From positions 1-64,000 of the forward strand of contig JAHBSJ010000006.1 in the NCBI GenBank assembly GCA_019639155.1: a DNA stretch of 64,000 bases, in the 5' to 3' direction. Positions 26,297 to 34,924 of the stretch are shown here, one piece after another. The notes below the pieces were generated by a model. It searched no databases, was not told the DNA's origin, and saw only the letters and a list, made by a program, of their open reading frames with translations. The stretch is from Acidobacteriota bacterium. GTDB taxonomy: Bacteria; Acidobacteriota; Blastocatellia; Pyrinomonadales; Pyrinomonadaceae. How positions within the stretch are numbered: position 1 is the stretch's first letter; each line of letters opens with the position of its first letter. Position numbers and translations under genes: made by a program.

Positions 26297-27814
26297 ATGG
26301 CCTCATCAGATACTCGACGAAAACTGTTTCGCCTTCTCGGGTTTATCGCTGTCTCAGCACTCCTGCTTGTTCTTTTTCCCATCATAGAGGATCTCTTGGT
26401 CTCTTCGCTCAGTTCGTATCTAGGATTGACCATAGCCGAGGATGGCTCTATCAGTGCTGCAGCGACCGGTGTTAATGCAAAAATGGCGGAAACATCGCTT
26501 TCTATCGCCATTGCCGTACTTAATATTCTGCGGGTCATCGTTTGGATGGCGTTAATTATCGGTGTTGTAAGGCTTGCAGGCTTTTTTATGGCCAAAACAG
26601 TCTTCCGGGGCGCCACTTCCGGGGAGCTGTCATCGATATTGCGGTCGGTGATATCGATCATTATCTACATCGTCGCTTTCTTCATAATTTTTCAATCGCA
26701 GTTTCCCAATGTCCAACTCGCGCCCCTATTTACGGGTTCTACGATCATTGGTATAGTTGTCGGCCTCGCTCTTCAGGACACCTTGGGCAATCTCTTTGCA
26801 GGACTTGCTTTGCAGGCAGATCAGCCTTTTCAGGTTGGCGACGTCATCATCGTCGGGGCCAATAAGCCGGGTATTGTTGAGAGGGTCTCTTGGCGAGGTG
26901 TCAAGATCCGCACTTTTCAGGAAAAGACCTTGGTCATTAGCAACGCGGTTCTCGGACGCGAGACCATCGAGGTCGCAGCGCGTAATAATTTGAACGCCCG
27001 AAGTGTTTTTTTTAATACCCTTTACGTAAATTCTCCTGCAAGGACCATTCGCGCAGTGCGCGAGGCGGTACAACAGGTAGAAAACGTGTCAGCCGCCCGC
27101 GTGCCGAACGTCCGCATCCGAAACCTCGGCGACAACGGCATCGATTGGGAAGTGAAATACTGGCTCGATGATTATATCCCGCACAATGACACGGATGCTC
27201 TGATCCGGCAGCGTATTTGGTACGTATTTCAGCGAGAAGGCATTGATTTTGCGTTCCCGACAAGAACCCTGCACATTGCGCGGCGGCAGCATATATCCAC
27301 CGGTGACGAAATAGTCTTGGACAATGAGGAGATACTCCGAAATTTAGAAATTTTGAAGCCTCTCTCTGAGGACGAGATAAACAGACTCGCCCATTTTTCG
27401 TCATCCAGAGTCTATGCCCCGGGCGAGGCCATCGTGGCAAAGGGCCAAGAGGGCGGGTCAATGTTCGTGATCATGCGTGGGCGGGTATCCATCCAGATAC
27501 CCGTAGGCGGGAAGATGATCAATGTAAACGAACTCGGCGACGGCGAGTTCTTTGGCGAGATGAGCCTATTGACAGGGGAGCCCCGGACGGCAACCGTTCT
27601 TGCGATCGAGGAAACGGAGGTTCTCAAAGTAGGCAAAGAAGCACTTCGGCCGATACTGGCTGAAAATCCGGCATTGGTCGAATCTGTTTACCATCACATC
27701 GAGGAACGGAAGAAGGCCTTAAGATCTAAAGAAAAGAGTGCACAGCCTGAAGCGTCCGAACCCCGAGGCCGAGTATTGGCGTCGATTAAGAATTTCTTCG
27801 GGCTCAAGCACTGA
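26297..27814 (+). CDS. MscS-type channel with C-terminal cyclic-nucleotide-binding domain
   Basis: 505 residues. Four N-terminal TM segments are followed by the MscS pore and beta domain (GLALQDTLGNLFAGLALQADQPFQVGDVIIV; NAVLGRETIEVAARN). A cNMP-binding domain fills residues about 355-480 (LAHFSSSRVYAPGEAIVAKGQEGGSMFVIMRGRVSI; GEFFGEMSLLTGEPRTATV, the phosphate-binding cassette). This is the 'bacterial cyclic-nucleotide-gated MscS' architecture, in the inner membrane. It is tightly linked to the NRAMP-like gene. Confidence 0.9.
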   Translation: MASSDTRRKLFRLLGFIAVSALLLVLFPIIEDLLVSSLSSYLGLTIAEDGSISAAATGVNAKMAETSLSIAIAVLNILRVIVWMALIIGVVRLAGFFMAKTVFRGATSGELSSILRSVISIIIYIVAFFIIFQSQFPNVQLAPLFTGSTIIGIVVGLALQDTLGNLFAGLALQADQPFQVGDVIIVGANKPGIVERVSWRGVKIRTFQEKTLVISNAVLGRETIEVAARNNLNARSVFFNTLYVNSPARTIRAVREAVQQVENVSAARVPNVRIRNLGDNGIDWEVKYWLDDYIPHNDTDALIRQRIWYVFQREGIDFAFPTRTLHIARRQHISTGDEIVLDNEEILRNLEILKPLSEDEINRLAHFSSSRVYAPGEAIVAKGQEGGSMFVIMRGRVSIQIPVGGKMINVNELGDGEFFGEMSLLTGEPRTATVLAIEETEVLKVGKEALRPILAENPALVESVYHHIEERKKALRSKEKSAQPEASEPRGRVLASIKNFFGLKH

Positions 27815-27828
27815 TCGTTCAGATCGAC

Positions 27829-28617
27829 TCAGTTGTCTTTTTCACCGGGTACGTCATATACCGAATGAAGAACTTCTGAGATCGGCGGACGAAACCGATC
27901 CACGGCGGAAGCGTCTGAGCGTTCATCGAATACCGTTTTAAGGATGTTGCCTCCGCGGGTCTCGCCCGGCATAGTGTCGCTTTCGGCTTCTACATTCTCG
28001 CTGGGTATTGCCAGATTGGATATCGCTCTCTCAAGCCGCAACATGCGGGATCTCTCCAGACGCCGGATCGCTCTTGAGACCTTCGGGCTTTCTTCGGGAG
28101 CCCGCTCAATGCGACGCCGCAATGCTACATACTCTCGCAGTTCGGAAGAGGGGGCCTTGATCGCGATCTCATCGATATTCTCGTCGCGAAGCATGCTCAA
28201 AAGAACAGCAGCTCTCTCGTGATCGCCGTTTACGTTGTAAAGGCACCCTAACGCATACACCGCCAATGGGGGCGGCGGGTCGAAGCGGCGCAAAATGTCT
28301 TCGCCTCGAGCGATCACTTCCTCCACTTCGAATCCGTACCACCGTCGCCGCGGATTCGAAATGATCTCATCAGCAAGAAGGTAGAACTCGAAAACACTTC
28401 GAGCGTTAGAAGTCTTGGCCGGTGCCATCAGTCGCCACACCAAATACGATGCTGACGCCAGGAAAAACAAAAATGCGAGAGGAAAACCTGAAAAAAGGAG
28501 CAAAGCAGTCACAACTATGCTTGCAACCGAGTAGGTAGCGATCTCTTTCGCGGTAAACTTTTCCCCCTTTATCGATAACTGTTCGGCCCGTTTATCTATC
28601 TCACCCATCGCAGCCAT
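27829..28617 (-). CDS. Hypothetical membrane protein
   Basis: 262 residues. A cytosolic N terminus (IDKRAEQLSIKGEKFTAKEIATYS) is followed by two adjacent TM segments (VASIVVTALLLFSGFPLAFLFFLASASYLVWRLM). A long soluble helical part follows (LRRRIERAPEESPKVSRAIRRLERSRMLRLERAIS), with a TPR-like stretch (YALGCLYNVNGDHERAAVLLSML). ATG 28617 has AAAGGA too close; the internal ATG at 28608 has better spacing. No family was recognised. It is 24 bp downstream of the Fur-family gene. Confidence 0.65.
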   Translation of the reverse strand: MAAMGEIDKRAEQLSIKGEKFTAKEIATYSVASIVVTALLLFSGFPLAFLFFLASASYLVWRLMAPAKTSNARSVFEFYLLADEIISNPRRRWYGFEVEEVIARGEDILRRFDPPPPLAVYALGCLYNVNGDHERAAVLLSMLRDENIDEIAIKAPSSELREYVALRRRIERAPEESPKVSRAIRRLERSRMLRLERAISNLAIPSENVEAESDTMPGETRGGNILKTVFDERSDASAVDRFRPPISEVLHSVYDVPGEKDN

Positions 28618-28641
28618 CCTTTACGAGAAAATTCACCGGAA

Positions 28642-29169
28642 TCAACGCACAACAGTTCTACCGCTCTTTACCCTTACCCGCGGCTCCGCTCCGGGCGGTG
28701 CATTGGTGAGCTTGCCGGCGGAACCTTTACATTTGGCACAGTACCCCCATAGACGAAGGCTGTGGTGTGTTGCCTCAAACCCGAAACTCGCTGCCATCTC
28801 GTCTTGGAGCGCTTCGATGTCAGGGGAATAAAACTCTATCACCAAGCCGCACGATGTGCAGATCATATGATCATGATGTTCGTCCGAATGGAGCTTCTCG
28901 TAATACGTTTTGTTGTCGCCGAATCTTACCTCTTGGGCAAGCCCGGCCGTCGTAAGGAGTTTTAGCGTTCTATAAACGGTCGTCAATCCAACGGTAGGAT
29001 CTTTCTCGCTCACCAATCTGTAAAGATCCTCACTCGTTATGTGATCACCTACGTCAAGGAAGGTTCGAAGTATCAGATCCCGTTGCTCGGTCCGACGAAG
29101 TCCTGCCGAACGCAGGTAGTTCTCAAACAGGATCTGCTCTTCGTCGAAATCTTTAGCCTTTCGTCCCAT
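28642..29169 (-). CDS. Fur-family metal-responsive transcriptional regulator
   Basis: 175 residues. The winged helix (LRRTEQRDLILRTFLDVGDHITSEDLYRLV; VGLTTVYRTLKLLTTAGLAQEV) is followed by the dimerisation/metal domain with HSDEHHDHMICTSCG and a second CxxC (CAKC), which together hold structural zinc. The metal (Fe, Zn or Mn, or peroxide sensing) cannot be told by eye. An NRAMP-like transporter lies 2.3 kb away, but no Fur box was identified. Confidence 0.92.
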   Translation of the reverse strand: MGRKAKDFDEEQILFENYLRSAGLRRTEQRDLILRTFLDVGDHITSEDLYRLVSEKDPTVGLTTVYRTLKLLTTAGLAQEVRFGDNKTYYEKLHSDEHHDHMICTSCGLVIEFYSPDIEALQDEMAASFGFEATHHSLRLWGYCAKCKGSAGKLTNAPPGAEPRVRVKSGRTVVR

Positions 29170-29193
29170 TGTTTCTCGAACGCCGCCATCGGC

Positions 29194-30078
29194 CTATCGC
29201 AATTTCGCTCTCGCAAAAGCGACACGCGACCTCATGGTCTCTATCCTGTCGGGATTCGCTCCCTTTTCTGCGGCAAGTTTCAGCGCTCTTTCGCCGAGAA
29301 GCAGATAGATCTCCATTATCTCCTCGGAGCACAGTTCATTGATCGCCGCAACATGTTTTGAAAATGTCTCAACATCGGCCCGAGCGAACGTACCCGTCAT
29401 CGCACTTGCCGTTTCCTGACGCGAGAGATTTGCGATCGTGCTTGATACCAGCGGCATCAGTATCCGTTTGGCGTCATCCCGCTCAACCCCGCATGTCTCT
29501 AACATTTCGAAAGACGCGTCAAGCAACGCAACCAAATGACCGCACGCTGTTACGGCTGCCGCGTGATAAAGGGTCTTAAATCTTGTGTCGATAGCGAACG
29601 GGAGGCCTCCCAATGCCTCCACCAGTTCCCTGCCTGTTTTAACGGCGTCCGGGTCGCCCTCAACACAAAAATATGCACCGTTAAAGCGTTCTTTTCCTGA
29701 AGCAGGTTCGCTGATCGAGACCAATGGGTGTATTGACCCCAGCGATGCTCCAAGATCCTTTAGTGCGCATAATAAACCACTCTGCAATGCGCCGCTCGTA
29801 TGATAAGCGTATTTGACCGCATCAAATGAATTGGCCGCCCAATCCGCTGCGGCAGCAATATAAGGGTCTTGGACAGCGACGATTAGTATGTCAGCATTAC
29901 CGCCGGAAAATTCCTCGACCTTCTCGATCTTTACATGATCGGGCAGCAGGCCGGCGACAGCGTCGAGCATCTTCCGCCCGCGGTAAACAAGATGAGTGAC
30001 TTGATATTCGTCAGGCGGAAGGCTGAGTGCGAGAGCCAACCCAATCCGTCCGGCACCTATGATCGAGACCGTCGGCAT
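29194..30078 (-). CDS. Rossmann-fold DUF2520 family oxidoreductase-like protein
   Basis: 294 residues. The N-terminal NAD(P)-binding motif is VSIIGAGRIGLALALSL (GxGxxG). A DUF2520 C-terminal helical domain follows (LGSIHPLVSISEP; YHAAAVTACGHLVALLDA). The family is related to ketopantoate reductase/F420-dependent NADP oxidoreductases; the substrate is unknown. It is 24 bp upstream of the Fur-family gene in the same direction. Confidence 0.85.
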   Translation of the reverse strand: MPTVSIIGAGRIGLALALSLPPDEYQVTHLVYRGRKMLDAVAGLLPDHVKIEKVEEFSGGNADILIVAVQDPYIAAAADWAANSFDAVKYAYHTSGALQSGLLCALKDLGASLGSIHPLVSISEPASGKERFNGAYFCVEGDPDAVKTGRELVEALGGLPFAIDTRFKTLYHAAAVTACGHLVALLDASFEMLETCGVERDDAKRILMPLVSSTIANLSRQETASAMTGTFARADVETFSKHVAAINELCSEEIMEIYLLLGERALKLAAEKGANPDRIETMRSRVAFARAKLR

Positions 30079-30124
30079 ATGACCAAGTATAGCGTTTTCA
30101 TCAGTTATAACCGAAATAGAAACA

Positions 30125-33100
30125 CTATACTAGCGAAACGACGTCCTTAAGCACCTCTATGCTTTCCGCTTCAATATCAATTGCCTCTCCGCGCGAAAGT
30201 TCGGATATAAGGCTGTCCCTGACCGTGGCAACAAGCTTATCCTCGGCAAACGCCCCCAGCTCATCTATCGTGTTGGAAACGAAACGCTCTGATGCTCGTG
30301 CGATAAAGGTCTCGATGTTAGACGAGGAAATCGGCGGAGTAAGATCAGGGTCAAAAGCACAATTACAGACAGGCCTTGCTGCTAACTCTGATTCACTTGT
30401 CAGATCGCACCAGTGCCGTCGTAATGCTCTTTCGATGCCGGACAGGATCATTTTATCGGAAGCAGGAAACCATGGCAGGTCAGCAGCTTCGACAAAAATG
30501 CTCCATCGATCGACACCTACAGCGCCCGCAACAACGTCACGCAATTCCTTTTGGTCGTTCTTTGCGATGTGGTGCTCGCGCACATAGTTCTCCGCATACG
30601 CCATTTGGAAATTGCCAAAAAGATCCTCTTTCAACACGCGGTACGGCTCGTCCGGAACAATACCGAACCCGGAACGGATCGCTGATGAACGCAAATGCTC
30701 AACAGAGCCGTCCTCCGTAAGAAATGAAAATGAGAAAAAGGCGCTCTCGGATCTAATGTTTTCCGCGTTCACCAAAGCGGTCTCGACCTCTGAGGCGTCG
30801 AGGCACCGTTCCGAATAATCGTCAAGAGACCCCCTGAAACAATCAATGAACTGAGACAAACAGTCTTCAGCCGATGCGCCGCTATGGATCCACGCTGAGA
30901 CCATCGAAGCAGCCCTTCCAAGCGAACGACGCACTTGCTCGGTCTTTTTCCAAAAACTCAGTGTAAGGCTTTCCGCGGGGACGGCCTCAAGACGGGTCAA
31001 AAGGTCGCGTCTTTCCCATTCGCCAAACCAGGATCGCAAACAATCCGCGATATCAGGTGTAATGCCCGCGGCTAGTTCATCCGATGATGCCAGCCGCTTA
31101 CACCATTCTTCGAGTTCGACGTGCGCATGTTTGGACTGAAGCGGCCTGGCTACTGCAACAATATCGTCCCAAACGATCTGCAGGTCCAGCGACCGGCTAT
31201 TGATACGGCTACCCCGAACTGTCACGAACTCCAGATCCATTGCCGCAACCAATGCCGTTATGACCAACTGCCTTGCCTCAAGGCTCAGACCCGTAGGCTG
31301 CCGGTACAAAATGTCCTCGAGGACAGAAATGGACGATCTGTCGTCGGAGGCTTCAATAGTACTGATCAGAGAGGATGTCAACGGCGACCGCGAAAGAAGC
31401 TCAAGAGACGAAGGCTTCAATAGATCGCCGTGTTCTTCTGCCAACCCCAGCGGTAATGCAATAGCCTTTGCCAATTTCTGGATCTCAGGTGATTCAGCCT
31501 CCACTCCGATTAAGAACTTTGAGACAAGTGTGGAAAACTCTTTTGTTCCGATCCGCTTACCGAAGGGCGGATGCTGTACGAATAGTTGACTGAAATCCTC
31601 GTCAAAAAGTGGTGAAAATAGATACGCTAATGTATGTTTTTCTCGATCTTCCTCAGAAAACGAACTGCTTTTGCCGCGAATCTCGAATTCTGCGTCCTCA
31701 ACCAAAACGCGAGTAAGAATTCGCTCAATGGAAAGCCTTAATTTTCGGATCTCGACGTCGTCAACATTGTTCGATCGCGACATTTCGTCGGCAGCGATCC
31801 TGATATAGTCTTCAATATCACTGCTTTCTTCGCGGGAAAGAGAGGGCAACCGCCAAAAACCGGTAACGTGCACACCCTCCGTCGATGGAGTCGGAACTTC
31901 TGCACCTTTCGGTAAGACTATGATCTGCCAGTCGAGCCGTTCGGCTCCAAGGAGAGCATTATTGTTGTTTCCGTGCCATGAGATCCTTCCCCGCCGAAGT
32001 GTGTTTTGCCATTCCAGAACAGACAACGCACCACCGTCCGAAAAAAGATCCTTTCCGTCAAGATCCGAGAAATGCCAACCTGCCAAATGTAGAAGTTCGA
32101 CAAGAATACTTTTACCGTGATCATTTGGTTGGTCCTCGATCACAGCTGCAGGCGGCATAGCGGCAGGAACCTCAAACTCTTCCCTTTCTACTTCAAGGCC
32201 GACCAACAAATATGCCCTCTTTCCGGACGGATCTGTAAATTGCCTGATCGGTGCAGACTTCGAGCGGGAAATATTGGACAGAAGCTCTTCAAGGTCAAGG
32301 GCCGTTCCTCCGCTATCGGTCAGCACGCCGGCTTCAATTTCATCAGGCGTCGCAGGCGAACCCGACAATGAGCGCAATATCAAGTATTTCAATGCAAGCC
32401 TGGCCGGATAGCGATGAGTAAGCGGCAATTGCTCCAAAATCTCCTTGTCGATGCCGTCAAGAACCGCGAACGCAGGCATAAGATCTACGTGCGCGCGAAG
32501 ACGCGTTTCTACAGCATCAAACATCTCGTCAAGCCCGATCAGCGATTCGGCCGGCCGCCCCATGATCTTGACAGCGGCATTAGAAGCAAAGCCCAGTAGT
32601 GCGAAATCTGGAACGTAGAACCTTACGAACGGCGCAATGTCCAAGCTCTCGGGATGAAGCGGATATAGCGAAGCGAATCTTTCTTCGCTCCATCGAAATG
32701 CACGAAATCTTTCCTTAAAGCCGGCATAAACCCGGCCAAGCTCAGAACGGGAGCCCTCCAGTTTCGGAAAAACGTAAGAATTTACGATCTGATAAAGATG
32801 CTGCGGATCTAAGTAGTCTATGACAAATTTCTCGGCAAGCTCGACATTCGGCCCGTCGGCGCCCGAAATATCATCATCAAGAGCGATCCCAACAAAGATA
32901 CCGAGTGCTTTTGCATTATCGGCAATTGCAGCCAGATCGCCGCCGTCATCCCGCGTGATCCTCTTTTCGCGTCCGGGATTTGAATCAATGATCAATGCTA
33001 CGATCCTATCCCCTCCGGCTTTTACCAATTCTCCAAGCAGATCGGGAATCCCGGTGTATGAACTGAGGTCTGTATTGAATTCCCTCTCGGCGGCGTTTCT

Positions 33101-33478
33101 CAGTTCCTTCAGCAGATCATCGTCAGATCCGCGAAACACACGAACGACCTTGAATTCCGCTCCGCCAAATGCCTCGCAATTCCGGCGGATGTGTTCATCA
33201 TCCAGCAAGGCCCTCGACGACGCGTCGCTGCACAAAACGGCAAAAAGGGAAAGGAAATGGCTCTTGCCTACACCGCGTTTTCCTGCGATCGCGAATGCAG
33301 CTTTTTCTCCGGGTGCAAATCCCGCGATCCTGCCAAGCCAAGACGACATCAGATCGGAGGTCAAAGGCGTGAACCTGTAGCTTTCAACGACCGTTCGGGG
33401 GCTTCCAATGGTAGAGGAAGAACTGCTGAACGGCCTTGCTTCAATAAGGTCTTTGACTTTGGGCGAACATTTCGACAT
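30125..33478 (-). CDS. Large P-loop ATPase resembling BREX PglY/DUF6079 (orphan)
   Basis: 1117 residues, soluble. It opens with KVKDLIEARPF, as in DUF6079/PglY ('v.dL...p'). A Walker A motif FAIAGKRGVGKSHFLSLFAVL follows at about residue 80, and a Walker B-like RIVALIIDSNPGR near residue 160. The segment FVIDYLDPQHLYQIVNSYVFPKL...YPLHPESLDIAPFVRFY resembles the middle part of these ATPases. The remaining 700 residues are helical, without recognised domains. BREX PglY works with PglX and PglZ, but neither lies within 30 kb on either side. An alternative is a STAND-like or ORC-like NTPase of unknown role. Confidence 0.55.
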   Translation of the reverse strand: MSKCSPKVKDLIEARPFSSSSSTIGSPRTVVESYRFTPLTSDLMSSWLGRIAGFAPGEKAAFAIAGKRGVGKSHFLSLFAVLCSDASSRALLDDEHIRRNCEAFGGAEFKVVRVFRGSDDDLLKELRNAAEREFNTDLSSYTGIPDLLGELVKAGGDRIVALIIDSNPGREKRITRDDGGDLAAIADNAKALGIFVGIALDDDISGADGPNVELAEKFVIDYLDPQHLYQIVNSYVFPKLEGSRSELGRVYAGFKERFRAFRWSEERFASLYPLHPESLDIAPFVRFYVPDFALLGFASNAAVKIMGRPAESLIGLDEMFDAVETRLRAHVDLMPAFAVLDGIDKEILEQLPLTHRYPARLALKYLILRSLSGSPATPDEIEAGVLTDSGGTALDLEELLSNISRSKSAPIRQFTDPSGKRAYLLVGLEVEREEFEVPAAMPPAAVIEDQPNDHGKSILVELLHLAGWHFSDLDGKDLFSDGGALSVLEWQNTLRRGRISWHGNNNNALLGAERLDWQIIVLPKGAEVPTPSTEGVHVTGFWRLPSLSREESSDIEDYIRIAADEMSRSNNVDDVEIRKLRLSIERILTRVLVEDAEFEIRGKSSSFSEEDREKHTLAYLFSPLFDEDFSQLFVQHPPFGKRIGTKEFSTLVSKFLIGVEAESPEIQKLAKAIALPLGLAEEHGDLLKPSSLELLSRSPLTSSLISTIEASDDRSSISVLEDILYRQPTGLSLEARQLVITALVAAMDLEFVTVRGSRINSRSLDLQIVWDDIVAVARPLQSKHAHVELEEWCKRLASSDELAAGITPDIADCLRSWFGEWERRDLLTRLEAVPAESLTLSFWKKTEQVRRSLGRAASMVSAWIHSGASAEDCLSQFIDCFRGSLDDYSERCLDASEVETALVNAENIRSESAFFSFSFLTEDGSVEHLRSSAIRSGFGIVPDEPYRVLKEDLFGNFQMAYAENYVREHHIAKNDQKELRDVVAGAVGVDRWSIFVEAADLPWFPASDKMILSGIERALRRHWCDLTSESELAARPVCNCAFDPDLTPPISSSNIETFIARASERFVSNTIDELGAFAEDKLVATVRDSLISELSRGEAIDIEAESIEVLKDVVSLV

Positions 33479-33685
33479 TTAGCTGAGATCGACGGGAATT
33501 CGACGGCGATAGACCACCGTGACGAAAGAATTTTATCACGTTTATGGTTCCGAACTGCGAGAATTCCAAACTTTACCCTAACTCGATCCAATCAAACGAA
33601 CTATTTTTGATCCTGCGGCATCAAATTGTCGTTGCTCAACCTGAGTTTTGGGATATAGTAGTCTTTAGCCTGAACGGAGTTACTT

Positions 33686-34861
33686 ATGGTGAACAGAATT
33701 TCGCGTTTCATCTCTTGTGTAATTATTTATAACTTAATTGTCACGACAGCATTATTTGGTTCGATGCCTGCTCTGGGCCAGACGACCAGTTCTTCGTCTG
33801 CTCAAAAAGGGGAATCTAAAAAGGACAGTAAGAACAGTAAGAAAGGTGAATCTCCCAAGCCGACCCCTGCTCCGCGTGGCCTCAGCCCGTCAGAAGATCC
33901 TTCGCAGATCGGCAAACGCAATATCAATAAGGGCAAAGACAAGTTCTTTGGTTGGCTTGGCGGATCGCAGGAAAAGGAGATGCAGATCGGACGGCAGCTT
34001 GCGATGGAGGTTGAACAGCAGGCAAAGATGGTCGATGATCCTATCGTAACCGAATATATCAATCGCGTAGGGCAGAACCTAGTTCTTCATTCTGATGCAA
34101 AGATCCCTTTCACTATCAAGGTCATCGATAGTGACGAGGTAAATGCTTTTGCTCTTCCCGGCGGATTTTTCTATGTAAACCGAGGCCTTATCCTCGCTGC
34201 TGACAACGAGTCAGAGCTTGCAGGTGTGATGGCTCACGAAATAGCTCATGTTGCAGCCCGCCATGCAATGGAAAACCAAGGTAAAGGCGCACTTATCAAC
34301 TACGGACTTCTCGCTGGCATTATTTTTACCGGAGGCGTGGCCGGTTCCGTTCTTCAAAACACCGCAGGCATCACGCAGGCACTGGCGTTCTTTAAATTCA
34401 GCCGCGGCGCAGAAGAGGAGGCGGATAGACTCGGAGTTCAATATCTTTACGCTGCAGGGTACGATCCTCGCGGTATGTCGACAATGTTCGAAAAATTGGC
34501 ATCGCAGAACAGGAAAAAGCCCGGTACGCTTGCAAGGCTATTTACTACCCACCCGCAGTCGCTCGAACGCCGCGATGCAAGCGAGCAGTTAGTCACACGA
34601 TTCCCTGAAAAAGAAGAATATTTGATAAGCACGTCGGAATTTCAACGGGTCAAGAACCATTTGATGAAGATCACCAATGCCCGTGCTGGGGTTTCTATAG
34701 ATTTTGACGATCCTGAAGATACTCGCCCGACCCTCAAGAAACGTCAGCCGGATGCGCCTGAGGCGAATGATGACGGCAGCAGCTCAAGCTCTTCGTCGGA
34801 CGGCCCGCCGAAACTTAAGAAGCGGGATCAACCCGAACCGGCTCCGACGCCGCAATTCTGA
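33686..34861 (+). CDS. M48-family metalloprotease, exported
   Basis: 391 residues. A signal or anchor segment (FISCVIIYNLIVTTALFGSMPALG) and a Ser/Lys-rich linker precede the peptidase domain (IGRQLAMEVEQQAKMVDDPIVTEYINRVGQNLV). The zinc site is MAHEIAHVAARHAME (His184, Glu185, His188), with the third ligand in FSRGAEEEADRLGVQYLYAAGYDP. It is BepA/LoiP-like, so a periplasmic quality-control protease is likely. The C-terminal tail is Ser/Pro/Lys-rich. It faces bamD convergently, which fits outer-membrane biogenesis. Confidence 0.9.
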   Translation: MVNRISRFISCVIIYNLIVTTALFGSMPALGQTTSSSSAQKGESKKDSKNSKKGESPKPTPAPRGLSPSEDPSQIGKRNINKGKDKFFGWLGGSQEKEMQIGRQLAMEVEQQAKMVDDPIVTEYINRVGQNLVLHSDAKIPFTIKVIDSDEVNAFALPGGFFYVNRGLILAADNESELAGVMAHEIAHVAARHAMENQGKGALINYGLLAGIIFTGGVAGSVLQNTAGITQALAFFKFSRGAEEEADRLGVQYLYAAGYDPRGMSTMFEKLASQNRKKPGTLARLFTTHPQSLERRDASEQLVTRFPEKEEYLISTSEFQRVKNHLMKITNARAGVSIDFDDPEDTRPTLKKRQPDAPEANDDGSSSSSSSDGPPKLKKRDQPEPAPTPQF

Positions 34862-34879
34862 GGCATGAGGACAAAAAAT

Positions 34880-34908
34880 AGGCCCGCTTTTCGGCGGGCC
34901 ATTTTCAT
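34880..34908 (+). terminator. Bidirectional terminator between M48 gene and bamD
   Basis: GGCCCGC - TTTTC - GGCGGGCC with a short A-tract before and ATTTTCATTTT after. It is placed between two convergent genes. Confidence 0.8.
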
Positions 34909-34924
34909 TTTCCAATGATCCGTT

